Origin: CBIFWW01 sp966186435
Lineage (GTDB): Bacteria; Pseudomonadota; Gammaproteobacteria; Enterobacterales; Enterobacteriaceae
NCBI GenBank assembly: GCA_966186435.1
Contig: CBIFWW010000067.1
Coordinates: forward strand, 1-17,470
DNA length: 17,470 nt
Reading direction: 5' to 3'
Positions within the stretch are counted from its first letter, which is position 1. Every line of letters starts with the position of its first letter. A program made the translations under genes and the position numbers. Of this stretch, positions 1 through 6,933 are shown one piece after another. Under the pieces are notes generated by a model, which was not told the origin of the DNA, did not search any database, and saw only the letters and a list, made by a program, of their open reading frames with translations.

Positions 1-461
1 ATATATAGCTCTGGCCCTAGCGCCCCTAGTATTACTGCTGTGGACAGTGTAGCGTTCAGGCATATTTTTGGAATTAGCCTCTCTGCAAATAAAGATGCTA
101 TATCTTGCATTAATACCTTATTAACAAAAACACTTCCAGTTAACTTACCAGCACCTTCTGGCAGAGCATTTAATATTTTCTCTGGTATCTTTTCTGCAAA
201 CTCATTTATCGCTATTTTTGTTATCTCTCCGAGATTATTCCTTAAATTTCCTTTTTTAAGTATTTTTATCAACCGTATTGTTTCGTTTCCATTTTTCGCT
301 CTATTTTCAGCATCGAAGTATTCATATGTTAAGTAACCTATATCACGTGAGAAATCTAGAACGACATTACCTGCAGCTTCAGCATATCTCATATAAGCAG
401 GTAATTTTCGCTTTTTTAAGGAGGCTATGATTTGTTGAGTAATTAAATCCGATGATTCCAT
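1..461 (-). CDS. Hypothetical protein, N-terminal 153 residues, runs off left edge
   Basis: Open frame from an ATG at 461-459 to the window edge with no stop. A ribosome binding site AGGGA (468-472 on the plus strand as TCCCT) lies 6 bases before the ATG. The protein begins MESSDLITQQIIASLKKRKL and is rich in Lys, Ile, Asn and Glu. Its first 130 residues look helical and charged. Residues about 131-153 become hydrophobic with small residues (ends ATLSTAVILGALGPELY), which may start a membrane or glycine-rich segment. I do not recognise the family. The DNA is clearly AT-rich compared with the core genes to the right, and the gene stands where E. coli has yjeM, so it is probably acquired. A toxin, effector or phage-derived protein is possible but nothing seen proves it. 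Confidence 0.6.
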   Translation of the reverse strand, partial: MESSDLITQQIIASLKKRKLPAYMRYAEAAGNVVLDFSRDIGYLTYEYFDAENRAKNGNETIRLIKILKKGNLRNNLGEITKIAINEFAEKIPEKILNALPEGAGKLTGSVFVNKVLMQDIASLFAERLIPKICLNATLSTAVILGALGPELY

Positions 462-482
462 ATTATGTCCCTATAAATACTA

Positions 483-520
483 ATATCCTACTGACGGTTG
501 TATTATGCCCGATAGGATAT
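483..520. repeat. Inverted repeat upstream of the left-edge gene
   Basis: ATATCCTA (483-490) and TAGGATAT (513-520) form a perfect 8-base inverted repeat separated by 22 bases. It lies 22 to 59 bases upstream of the ATG at 461 of the minus-strand gene, in the position of a promoter or operator. The arm spacing (centre to centre 30 bases) is about three helical turns, which would suit a regulator binding two sites. Chance is not excluded. Confidence 0.35.
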
Positions 521-550
521 GCAAGGCGATAGCTCATACACTGAGGTTTT

Positions 551-578
551 TGTGATCTGTGATCTGTGATCTGTGATC
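551..578. repeat. Four perfect tandem copies of TGTGATC
   Basis: The 7-base unit TGTGATC is repeated four times without mismatch at 551-557, 558-564, 565-571 and 572-578. Each unit contains a GATC (Dam) site and a TGTGA pentamer, the half-site of CRP, but there is no opposite-facing TCACA half at CRP spacing, so this is not a normal CRP box. Such a short repeat can change copy number by slippage. Confidence 0.85.
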
Positions 579-596
579 GCCAAAACTACTATCTGA

Positions 597-735
597 CAGA
601 GAATACGTATCCTCATTTCTGCGAAGCAGAATTTTCATCGCAGGCATAATACGACCAGACCAGTAATGTGGCCATGCCGCCGGGTGAATGGCTCCGGCTT
701 TCAGTGCTGTGCGGAGGTCTTTTGGCTGGACAGAT
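597..735 (-). pseudogene. Possible remnant of a coding gene
   Basis: On the minus strand a frame open from 737 to 534, with no ATG or ribosome binding site near its beginning, reads like real protein in its first part (…PKDLRTALKAGAIHPAAWPH…, followed by a stretch rich in Arg, Met and Leu). It then runs into the TGTGATC repeats and a stop at 534-536. The stretch is richer in G+C than its surroundings. I read it as the broken end of a gene, perhaps phage or mobile-element derived, but I cannot name the family. Confidence 0.3.
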
Positions 736-868
736 CTTTATGAAGCTCAAAACCGATCAATACCTACAATGATGCAAATAAGTTATGACACATCAGATCA
801 AGTTAGATCTGTGACATTTCTTCCTGCTTCAGATCTTCGTTGGTAGCGTTCGCCCTTCTCATAAAAGT

Positions 869-895
869 AGCAGCACACAAATTTTGGGTGCTGCT
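869..895 (-). terminator. Terminator-like hairpin
   Basis: AGCAGCAC (869-876) pairs with GTGCTGCT (888-895) across an 11-base loop, a perfect 8-bp stem. Read on the minus strand it is followed by ACTTTTA, a weak T stretch. It lies downstream of epmA on the same strand, about 150 bases after its stop, and could end epmA transcription or be left over from a lost gene. Confidence 0.4.
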
Positions 896-1044
896 TCATT
901 CCTAACCCCTTCAAACAATCAGCCGAAGTACGCTGACAGTGGCGAACCTCTAGTCTATTCAACAATAAATTTATTAAAGCGATAGATAGATTATTGGTTC
1001 AGTTCATTAATCGGAGGCTTTTTTATGGCGGGAGAGTGGAAAAC

Positions 1045-2022
1045 TCAGGCGCGATCGACGGTAAAGGCGATGACTTCGCTGAGGCTTTCCGCCCCCAGAG
1101 CCAGCATCACCAGGCGATCCACGCCCAGCGCCACCCCGGCACAGTTTGGCAGACCGGCTTCCAGGGCCTCCAGCAGATGGTAATCGATAGGCTGCTGTGG
1201 CAAGCCGCGCTCGGCACGCTTACGGTTGTCTTCCTCGAAACGCTGCTTCTGCTCATCGGCTTCGGTCAGCTCGTGGAAGCCGTTCGCCAGCTCAATCCCC
1301 TTAAAGTACACCTCAAAGCGCTCGGCCACGCGGTGGTCTTCAGTGCTGATACGCGCCAGGGAAGCCTGAGTCGCCGGGAAGTGATAGATAAAGGTCGGGC
1401 GATCTTTACCAATCTGCGGCTCCACACCTATGGTGAACAGCAATTGCAGCAGAGTGTCGCGATCTTCTTCGGTATCCGCAATATTGCTCAGTTCCAGCTT
1501 CGCCGCCACGTCACGCAATTGGGCTTTGTCAGCCGTCAGCGGATCGATATCCAGATGGCGCTGGAAGGCTTGTTGGTAAGACAAGGTTTCTGAAGGCTGG
1601 CACTCCAGTACCTGTTGCAGCAGGTCGTCCACTTCATTCATCAGCTGGTACATATCGTAGCAAGGACGATACCACTCCAGCATGGTGAATTCCGGGTTGT
1701 GGTGGCGGCCCATCTCTTCATTACGGAAGCTGCGGCACAGCTGATACACCGGCCCAATACCCGCCGCCAACAGGCGCTTCATATGGTATTCCGGGCTGGT
1801 CATGAGATAGAGATTCACACCATGAGAGTGACCGGGGCCAACAAAACGGGTTTCAAACGGGAACAGATGAATGTCCGTTACCGTTGCCTGGCTCATGCAG
1901 GGGGTTTCCACCTCCAGCACACCGCGATCGCTAAAGAAGCGGCGGATTTCCGCCATCACGGATGCACGTTTTAACAGGTTGGGGATGGAAGCGCTCGGCT
2001 GCCAGAGGGCCGTTTCGCTCAT
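1045..2022 (-). CDS. epmA: EF-P--(R)-beta-lysine ligase EpmA
   Basis: 325 residues, the same length as E. coli EpmA (PoxA/GenX/YjeA). It is a paralogue of the class II lysyl-tRNA synthetase catalytic core without the anticodon-binding domain; it activates (R)-beta-lysine with ATP and joins it to Lys34 of elongation factor P in the cytoplasm. Class II motif 2 is visible at residues 97-102 (RSFRNEE region), the substrate-pocket stretch TSPEYHMKRL at 75-84, EFTMLEWY at 111-118, and motif 3 at 296-310 with GVDR at 300-303. The start is supported by GGAG a few bases before the ATG (CTGGAGAATTCACT then ATG). It is divergent from frdABCD. Its target efp and its substrate supplier epmB are both in this window. 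Confidence 0.97.
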   Translation of the reverse strand: MSETALWQPSASIPNLLKRASVMAEIRRFFSDRGVLEVETPCMSQATVTDIHLFPFETRFVGPGHSHGVNLYLMTSPEYHMKRLLAAGIGPVYQLCRSFRNEEMGRHHNPEFTMLEWYRPCYDMYQLMNEVDDLLQQVLECQPSETLSYQQAFQRHLDIDPLTADKAQLRDVAAKLELSNIADTEEDRDTLLQLLFTIGVEPQIGKDRPTFIYHFPATQASLARISTEDHRVAERFEVYFKGIELANGFHELTEADEQKQRFEEDNRKRAERGLPQQPIDYHLLEALEAGLPNCAGVALGVDRLVMLALGAESLSEVIAFTVDRA

Positions 2023-2187
2023 AGTGAATTCTCCAGGTCTTCAACAAGGCGAGGAAGTCTACTCGTATCTCCTGGCAGAGACAAATTTTGATAATCCCCC
2101 GCCGTTAGGCCCCTGGCACTCAAGAGATCATGCTGTGATGAGCGCGATCAAATAGTGCGTTGTTTTGCCGCTTGTAACTTTAAAACG

Positions 2188-2236
2188 ATCGAGCGTGTCA
2201 AATTTCCTTAATTTTCGCCCGGTTATACTGCGCCCC
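2188..2236 (+). promoter_or_regulatory. Anaerobic frd promoter with FNR-like site
   Basis: In the 324-base gap between epmA and frdA. A 14-base FNR-like site ATCGAGCGTGTCAA (2188-2201; ATCGA-N4-GTCAA) is followed after 22 bases by a -10 TATACT (2224-2229). With +1 near 2236 the site is centred near -41.5, the class II activator position. From memory the E. coli frd promoter has the same ATCGA-N4-GTCAA halves and the same 22-base gap to TATACT. The left half-site is poor against TTGAT, but the right half fits. This predicts induction without oxygen; NarL repression by nitrate is known for frd but I did not locate its heptamers. The rest of the gap (2023-2187) must hold the epmA promoter, which I could not pin down. 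Confidence 0.7.
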
Positions 2237-2346
2237 CCACAAAGGAGTAGGGGCAACCCTTTCGCAATAGCACCTGACTTTTGCATGGTCTATACCTTTG
2301 GATTGAACCAAATTTGCGAAATAACTAAAAAAACTGGAGGAATGTC

Positions 2347-4137
2347 GTGCAAACCTTTCAAGCCGATCTTGCCATAATTGGTGCCGGCGGAGCGGGCCTG
2401 CGAGCAGCCATCGCTGCTGCTCAGGCTAATCCGCAGGCAAAAATTGCGCTTATCTCAAAAGTCTACCCGATGCGTAGCCACACCGTTGCCGCTGAAGGCG
2501 GTTCGGCAGCCGTTACGCAGGATCACGACAGTTTCGAATACCATTTCCATGACACCGTAGCCGGTGGCGACTGGCTGTGTGAGCAGGATGTTGTGGATTA
2601 CTTTGTACACCATTGCCCGACTGAGATGACCCAGTTGGAACAGTGGGGTTGCCCCTGGAGCCGTAAGGAAGATGGTTCAGTAAACGTGCGCCGTTTCGGT
2701 GGCATGAAGATTGAACGCACCTGGTTTGCCGCCGATAAAACCGGCTTCCATATGCTGCACACCCTGTTCCAGACCTCCCTGCAATTCCCACAGATCCAGC
2801 GCTTTGATGAGCACTTTGTTCTCGACATCCTGGTGGATGACGGACAAGCGCGCGGCCTGGTGGCAATGAATATGATGGAAGGCACTCTGGTGCAAATCCG
2901 CGCCAACGCGGTGGTAATGGCCACCGGCGGTGCAGGCCGCGTTTATCGCTATAACACCAATGGCGGTATCGTGACCGGTGACGGTATGGGCATGGCCCTG
3001 AGCCACGGCATCGCGCTGCGTGATATGGAATTCGTTCAGTATCACCCAACGGGCCTGCCAGGCTCCGGCATCCTGATGACCGAAGGCTGCCGTGGTGAAG
3101 GCGGTATTCTGGTGAATAAAGACGGTTACCGTTATCTGCAAGATTACGGCATGGGTCCGGAAACCCCGCTGGGCGAGCCGAAGAACAAATATATGGAACT
3201 TGGCCCGCGCGATAAAGTATCCCAGGCCTTCTGGCACGAGTGGCGTAAAGGCAACACCATCTCCACCCCGCGTGGTGACGTGGTGCATCTGGACTTGCGC
3301 CATCTGGGCGAGAAAAAGCTGTTGGAACGTCTGCCGTTCATCTGTGAACTGGCAAAAGCCTATGTGGGCGTCGATCCGGTTAAAGAGCCAATCCCCGTGC
3401 GCCCAACGGCCCACTACACCATGGGCGGTATCGAAACAGACAGCCATTGTGAAACCAAGATTAAAGGGCTGTTTGCGGTGGGCGAATGTTCCTCCGTTGG
3501 CCTGCACGGTGCTAACCGCTTAGGGTCTAACTCCCTGGCAGAGCTGGTGGTCTTTGGCCGTATGGCTGGCGAATCCGCCATGGCCCGCGCCAATGAAGCC
3601 CAGCCAGCCAATGGCAGCGCCCTGGATGCCCAGGCCGCTGACGTTGAGCAGCGTCTGAAGAAGTTGGTTAACCAAGAAGGCCATGAAAACTGGTCGAAGA
3701 TCCGTGACGAAATGGGCCTAAGCATGGAAGAAGGCTGCGGTATTTACCGTACCCCGGAACTGATGCAGAAGACCGTCGACAAGCTGGCGGAACTCCAGGA
3801 ACGCTTCAAGCGGGTACGCGTTACCGACAACTCCAGCGTGTTCAATACCGATCTGCTGTACACCATCGAACTGGGCCACGGCCTGAACGTGGCGGAATGT
3901 ATGGCCCACTCGGCCCTCGCCCGTAAAGAATCCCGTGGTGCTCACCAGCGCCTGGATGAAGGCTGCACCGAGCGTGATGACGTGAACTTCCTGAAACATA
4001 CGTTGGCCTACCGCGATGCGGATGGCACCACCCGTCTGGAATATGGCGATGTGAAGATCACCACCCTGCCACCGGCAAAACGTGTGTACGGCGCAGAAGC
4101 AGAAGCCGCCGAGAAAAAGGAGACGGCAAATGGCTGA
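2347..4137 (+). CDS. frdA: Fumarate reductase flavoprotein subunit FrdA
   Basis: 596 residues starting at GTG 2347, as in E. coli, with GGAGG (2336-2340) 6 bases upstream; an ATG at 2342 is out of frame. It is the catalytic subunit of the menaquinol:fumarate reductase on the cytoplasmic face of the inner membrane, reducing fumarate to succinate as terminal step of anaerobic respiration. Dinucleotide-binding GAGGAG lies at 12-17, the His that carries covalent FAD is H45 in RSHTVAAEGG, and the active-site set is intact: H233 in HPTG, E246, R288 in GPRDK, and H356 in HYTMGG (each one higher than E. coli numbering, which omits Met1). The C-terminal linker is slightly shorter than in E. coli (602 residues). 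Its last 8 bases overlap frdB. Confidence 0.98.
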   Translation: MQTFQADLAIIGAGGAGLRAAIAAAQANPQAKIALISKVYPMRSHTVAAEGGSAAVTQDHDSFEYHFHDTVAGGDWLCEQDVVDYFVHHCPTEMTQLEQWGCPWSRKEDGSVNVRRFGGMKIERTWFAADKTGFHMLHTLFQTSLQFPQIQRFDEHFVLDILVDDGQARGLVAMNMMEGTLVQIRANAVVMATGGAGRVYRYNTNGGIVTGDGMGMALSHGIALRDMEFVQYHPTGLPGSGILMTEGCRGEGGILVNKDGYRYLQDYGMGPETPLGEPKNKYMELGPRDKVSQAFWHEWRKGNTISTPRGDVVHLDLRHLGEKKLLERLPFICELAKAYVGVDPVKEPIPVRPTAHYTMGGIETDSHCETKIKGLFAVGECSSVGLHGANRLGSNSLAELVVFGRMAGESAMARANEAQPANGSALDAQAADVEQRLKKLVNQEGHENWSKIRDEMGLSMEEGCGIYRTPELMQKTVDKLAELQERFKRVRVTDNSSVFNTDLLYTIELGHGLNVAECMAHSALARKESRGAHQRLDEGCTERDDVNFLKHTLAYRDADGTTRLEYGDVKITTLPPAKRVYGAEAEAAEKKETANG

Positions 4138-4864
4138 AATGAAAACCATGAAAATCGAGATTGTGCGCTATAACCCGGAGACGGATACCGCGCCGCACAG
4201 TGTCTTTTATGATGTGCCATATGATGAACAAACCTCGCTGCTGGATGCGCTGGGTTACATCAAAGATAACCTCGCCCCGGATTTAAGCTACCGCTGGTCC
4301 TGCCGTATGGCTATCTGCGGCTCCTGCGGCATGATGGTTGAACGTGTGCCGAAGCTGGCCTGTAAAACCTTCCTGCGTGAATACCCGAACGGCATGAAGG
4401 TTGAAGCGCTGGCGAACTTCCCGATTGAGCGCGATTTAGTGGTCGATATGACCCACTTTATTGAAAGCCTGGAAGCGATTAAGCCGTATATCATCGGCAA
4501 TCCGCGTACCCCGGAGCAAGGCCCGAACAACCAGTTACCGGCCCAGATGGAGAAATACCATCAGTTCTCCGGCTGTATCAACTGTGGCCTGTGCTATGCC
4601 GCCTGCCCGCAGTTTGGTCTGAATCCAGAGTTTATCGGCCCGGCTGCCATTACCCTGGCCCACCGTTACAACCTGGACAGCCGCGACCACGGCAAGAAGG
4701 AGCGTATGGCGCAGTTGAACGGCCAGAACGGCGTATGGACCTGTACCTTTGTGGGCTATTGCTCCCAGGTCTGCCCGAAACACGTCGATCCGGCAGCCGC
4801 CATCCAGCAAGGCAAGGTGGAAAGTTCGAAGGACTTTAATATCGCCACCCTGAAACCCCGCTAA
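4130..4864 (+). CDS. frdB: Fumarate reductase iron-sulfur subunit FrdB
   Basis: 244 residues, same as E. coli FrdB. The start at ATG 4130 is chosen over an in-frame codon 48 bases upstream because AAGGAG (4117-4122) precedes it and it gives the family length and the MAEMK start. FrdB carries electrons from the membrane quinol site to FrdA. Cysteines for the [2Fe-2S] cluster are C58, C63, C66 and C78; those for the [4Fe-4S] and [3Fe-4S] clusters are C149, C152, C155, C159, C205, C211 and C215. The gene overlaps the end of frdA by 8 bases, consistent with translational coupling. Nothing is missing. Confidence 0.98.
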   Translation: MAEMKTMKIEIVRYNPETDTAPHSVFYDVPYDEQTSLLDALGYIKDNLAPDLSYRWSCRMAICGSCGMMVERVPKLACKTFLREYPNGMKVEALANFPIERDLVVDMTHFIESLEAIKPYIIGNPRTPEQGPNNQLPAQMEKYHQFSGCINCGLCYAACPQFGLNPEFIGPAAITLAHRYNLDSRDHGKKERMAQLNGQNGVWTCTFVGYCSQVCPKHVDPAAAIQQGKVESSKDFNIATLKPR

Positions 4865-4874
4865 GGAGTGCACA

Positions 4875-5270
4875 ATGACAACCAAACGTAAGCCATACGT
4901 CCGCCCGATGGCGTCCAACTGGTGGCAAAAACTCGGTTTTTACCGCTTTTATATGATTCGCGAAGGCTCGGCTGTCCCGGCGGTATGGTTCAGCATCCTG
5001 CTGCTGTGCGGCCTGTTCTCATTGAAGCACGGTCCGGAATCCTGGGCTGGGTTTGTGGGTTTCCTGCAAAACCCGATCGTGGTGGTTTTGAACCTGTTCA
5101 GCCTGGGTATGGCGCTGCTACATACCAAAACCTGGTTTGAGCTGGCGCCGAAGGCCGCCAACATCATTGTCAAAGGTGAAAAAATGGGGCCAGAGCCAGT
5201 GATTAAAGGGCTGTGGGCGGTGACCATTGTGGCCACCGTAGTTATCCTTTTTGTCGCCCTGTTCTGGTAA
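4875..5270 (+). CDS. frdC: Fumarate reductase membrane anchor FrdC
   Basis: 131 residues, the E. coli length. Small hydrophobic subunit with three membrane helices (about residues 31-50, 64-82 and 108-130) that with FrdD anchors FrdAB and forms the menaquinol-binding site. Residues reported to matter for quinol oxidation are present: the Glu at 30 (E29 in E. coli numbering) and the His at 83 (H82) in LLHTKTWFEL. GGAG in the 10-base gap after frdB provides the ribosome binding site. Confidence 0.97.
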   Translation: MTTKRKPYVRPMASNWWQKLGFYRFYMIREGSAVPAVWFSILLLCGLFSLKHGPESWAGFVGFLQNPIVVVLNLFSLGMALLHTKTWFELAPKAANIIVKGEKMGPEPVIKGLWAVTIVATVVILFVALFW

Positions 5271-5279
5271 GGAGCTATT

Positions 5280-5639
5280 GTGATTAATCCAAACCCTAAA
5301 CGTTCTGACGAGCCAGTCTTCTGGGGCCTGTTTGGTGCTGGCGGCATGTGGAGCGCCATCATTGCGCCGGTCATTATTCTGCTGGTGGGCATAATGCTGC
5401 CGCTGGGTCTGTTCCCGGGCGATGCCCTGGGCTATGACCGGGTGTTGGCCTTTGCCCAAAGCTGGATTGGCCGCCTGTTCCTGTTCCTGATGATTGTATT
5501 GCCGCTGTGGTGTGGCCTGCACCGTATGCACCACGCCATGCACGATTTGAAGATCCATGTGCCATCCGGCAAGTGGGTGTTCTACGGCCTGGCAACCATC
5601 CTGACCGTGGTTACCCTGGTTGGGGTTATCACCCTGTAA
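5280..5639 (+). CDS. frdD: Fumarate reductase membrane anchor FrdD
   Basis: 119 residues from a GTG start at 5280, preceded by GGAG; both the GTG and the MINPNPKRSDEPVFWGLFG start match E. coli FrdD. Three membrane helices (about 23-47, 60-82 and 98-119) complete the membrane domain with FrdC. Last gene of the operon, followed 17 bases later by a strong terminator. In E. coli the next gene is ampC, whose promoter lies within frdD; here there is no ampC and blc follows. Confidence 0.97.
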   Translation: MINPNPKRSDEPVFWGLFGAGGMWSAIIAPVIILLVGIMLPLGLFPGDALGYDRVLAFAQSWIGRLFLFLMIVLPLWCGLHRMHHAMHDLKIHVPSGKWVFYGLATILTVVTLVGVITL

Positions 5640-5655
5640 TTCAGAAATGTGACAT

Positions 5656-5678
5656 AGCCCGCTGCGGCGGGCTTTTTT
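5656..5678 (+). terminator. Rho-independent terminator of frdABCD
   Basis: Stem AGCCCGC (5656-5662) with GCGGGCT (5667-5673), a 4-base loop, then a run of six T (5673-5678). It lies 17 bases after the frdD stop and ends the operon before the blc promoter. Confidence 0.93.
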
Positions 5679-5710
5679 GTTGTTTGAACCCTTCTTTTTT
5701 CCCGCTGACA

Positions 5711-5725
5711 TCTACACTTAGCAAA
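5711..5725 (+). promoter_or_regulatory. Sigma-S-like -10 element for blc
   Basis: TCTACACTTA (5711-5720) fits the extended -10 preferred by stationary-phase sigma factor RpoS (KCTAYRCTTAA) at ten of eleven positions, the core being TACACT (5713-5718). +1 would be near 5725, leaving a leader of about 21 bases before the blc ATG, with AAGGAAA as ribosome binding site. E. coli blc is known to be RpoS-dependent, so the call fits. Confidence 0.65.
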
Positions 5726-5745
5726 AACGCCATAAGGAAATCATC

Positions 5746-6282
5746 ATGCGTCTTTTGCCCCTGGTTGCATTTGTCGGCGCCGCTTTTCTGACGGTTGCCT
5801 GTAGTTCCCCCACCCCACCCGCTGGTGTCACGGTGGTTCAAAATTTCCAACTTAACCGCTATCTCGGTACCTGGTATGAAATCGCCCGAATGGACCATAG
5901 CTTTGAACGCGGCCTGGAGAAGGTTACCGCCACCTACAGCCTGAATGAAAACGGTACGGTGCGAGTGGTGAATCGTGGCTACAACCCCGATCGTAATAAA
6001 TGGCAGGATGTAGAGGGGGAAGCGCTGTTTACCGGGCCGCCAACCACGGCAGCCCTCAAGGTTTCATTCTTTGGGCCGTTTTACGGGGGCTATAACGTGA
6101 TAGCCATCGACAAGGATTATCGCCACGCCCTGGTGTGCGGCCCGGATAAAAGCTACCTGTGGCTGCTATCACGCACCTCAACCATCGATCCGGCTATCCG
6201 CCAGCAGATGCTGGACACTGCCACACGGCAAGGCTTTGACATTAGCAAGTTGATTTGGGTGAAGCAGCCTGGCAGCAGTTAA
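5746..6282 (+). CDS. blc: Outer membrane lipoprotein lipocalin Blc
   Basis: 178 residues (E. coli Blc 177). A lipoprotein signal peptide ends at lipobox LTVAC with C19 as acylated cysteine; the following Ser fits sorting to the outer membrane. The lipocalin signature GTWYEIA is at 41-47, followed by the eight-strand barrel, and a C-terminal helix (about 150-163). Bacterial lipocalins of this group bind fatty acids or lysophospholipids and are thought to help maintain membranes under starvation or envelope stress. The gene stands alone behind the frd terminator with its own sigma-S-like promoter. Its stop codon interlocks with that of the convergent sugE in the palindrome TTAA (6279-6282). Confidence 0.96.
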   Translation: MRLLPLVAFVGAAFLTVACSSPTPPAGVTVVQNFQLNRYLGTWYEIARMDHSFERGLEKVTATYSLNENGTVRVVNRGYNPDRNKWQDVEGEALFTGPPTTAALKVSFFGPFYGGYNVIAIDKDYRHALVCGPDKSYLWLLSRTSTIDPAIRQQMLDTATRQGFDISKLIWVKQPGSS

Positions 6283-6596
6283 TGGCTGGAGAGTTTTAGC
6301 CCCAGTATGCCGATAACGATCAAACACAGGCTAAGAATACGGGCAAGGTTAGCCGATTCACCCAACAGTAAGATCCCGGTAATGGCGGCCCCGACGGCGC
6401 CAATGCCGGTCCATACCGCATAGGCGGTACCCACGGGCAGGGTTTTCATCGCCCATGACAACAGCGCCATACTGGCAATCATTGCTACAACGGTAATCAC
6501 ACTGGGTACCAGGCGGCTAAAACCATGGGTGTATTTCAGCCCAATGGCCCACACCACTTCCAGCAAACCCGCGATAAACAGAACAAACCAGGACAT
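6279..6596 (-). CDS. gdx: Guanidinium exporter Gdx (SugE), SMR family
   Basis: 105 residues from ATG at 6596-6594, the E. coli SugE length; an upstream in-frame start would begin inside the riboswitch and is rejected. AAAGGGG (6609-6603, minus) is the ribosome binding site. Small multidrug resistance family, four membrane helices, with the essential membrane Glu at residue 13 (GLLEVVWAIGLKY) and the conserved GTAYAVWTGIGAVG stretch. Gdx proteins act as antiparallel dimers exporting guanidinium in exchange for protons. The guanidine-II riboswitch directly upstream supports this substrate rather than general drug efflux. Confidence 0.96.
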   Translation of the reverse strand: MSWFVLFIAGLLEVVWAIGLKYTHGFSRLVPSVITVVAMIASMALLSWAMKTLPVGTAYAVWTGIGAVGAAITGILLLGESANLARILSLCLIVIGILGLKLSSH

Positions 6597-6602
6597 AGGG
6601 AA

Positions 6603-6660
6603 CCCCTTTAACGGTGGGGCCGTCCCCAATGCAGGATACGCTTACGGGCCGTCCCGTAAG
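6603..6660 (-). promoter_or_regulatory. Guanidine-II (mini-ykkC) riboswitch
   Basis: Read on the minus strand, two hairpins have the diagnostic ACGG loop. P1 at 6660-6641 has a perfect 8-bp stem CTTACGGG/CCCGTAAG; P2 at 6628-6615 has TGGGG/CCCCA. A 12-base linker joins them. The ribosome binding site GGGG (6606-6603) follows 8 bases after P2 and could pair with the CCCC of P2 (6619-6616). Guanidine would stabilise the two loops against each other, keep P2 closed and free the ribosome binding site, switching sugE on. This mechanism is established for the class; the SD-pairing part here is inferred from the sequence. Confidence 0.95.
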
Positions 6661-6705
6661 GTTATGAGAACCTGAATTTTACTCAACTTCATGCCCGAAT
6701 CAAAG

Positions 6706-6744
6706 GGGCAAAAAAGAACGGCGGTACCAGACCGCCGTTCTTTT
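6706..6744 (-). terminator. Terminator of ecnB, possibly bidirectional
   Basis: AAAAGAACGGCGGT (6712-6725) and ACCGCCGTTCTTTT (6731-6744) form a perfect 14-bp stem with a 5-base loop. On the minus strand it comes 3 bases after the ecnB stop and is followed by more T. On the plus strand it also ends in TTTT. Confidence 0.92.
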
Positions 6745-6747
6745 GTC

Positions 6748-6894
6748 TTACTGCTGGGCTTTAGTGGCCGCGCCAGAAATCGCGCTACCGCCATCAGAGA
6801 TATCTTCGCCCACACCACGGGTGGTGTTGCAAGCGGTTAAAGCAGTGGAAAGCACCAACATCGTAAAGAACGCAGCAATTGTTTTCTTCAGCAT
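6748..6894 (-). CDS. ecnB: Entericidin B, small lipoprotein
   Basis: 48 residues, same length as E. coli EcnB, starting MLKKTIAAFFTMLVLSTALT. Lipobox LTAC with C22 as the acylated cysteine, then the family core NTTRGVGEDISDGGSAISGAATKAQQ. Entericidins are an antidote/toxin-like pair of membrane lipoproteins in E. coli; EcnB is the bacteriolytic partner expressed in stationary phase. AAGGAAG precedes the ATG. A sigma-S-like -10 lies upstream at 6934-6944, so it can be transcribed separately from ecnA. Confidence 0.95.
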   Translation of the reverse strand: MLKKTIAAFFTMLVLSTALTACNTTRGVGEDISDGGSAISGAATKAQQ

Positions 6895-6933
6895 AATATC
6901 TTCCTTTTATTACCAGTTGTTTGTGTGTGCCTA

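Larger units (their letters stand above)
462..1044. other. Gene-poor stretch between the unknown left-edge gene and epmA
   Basis: No convincing intact gene on either strand. It holds the inverted repeat at 483-520, the TGTGATC repeats, nine GATC sites between 554 and 835, the possible gene remnant at 597-735 and a hairpin at 869-895. The segment 900-1044 includes the 3' flank of epmA (minus); I see no classical terminator for epmA there. Synteny with E. coli breaks in this stretch, so it is probably the scar of insertions and deletions. Confidence 0.6.

Noticed and set aside
40..336. Plus-strand frame of 98 residues at the left edge
   Set aside because: Phe/Ser/Ile-rich composition typical of an antisense shadow; the minus frame 461-1 has a good ribosome binding site and more protein-like sequence.
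551..578. CRP binding site
   Set aside because: Repeated TGTGA halves all face the same way; no TCACA partner at 6-base spacing.
994..1593. Plus-strand frame of 199 residues opposite epmA
   Set aside because: It lies in antisense to a fully conserved epmA, has no ribosome binding site and no protein-like motifs.
2677..3507. Minus-strand frame of 276 residues opposite frdA
   Set aside because: Shadow of frdA codon bias; frdA is intact and conserved throughout.
6279..6629. Longer SugE start at 6629
   Set aside because: It would begin inside the riboswitch; the start at 6596 has a proper ribosome binding site and family length.
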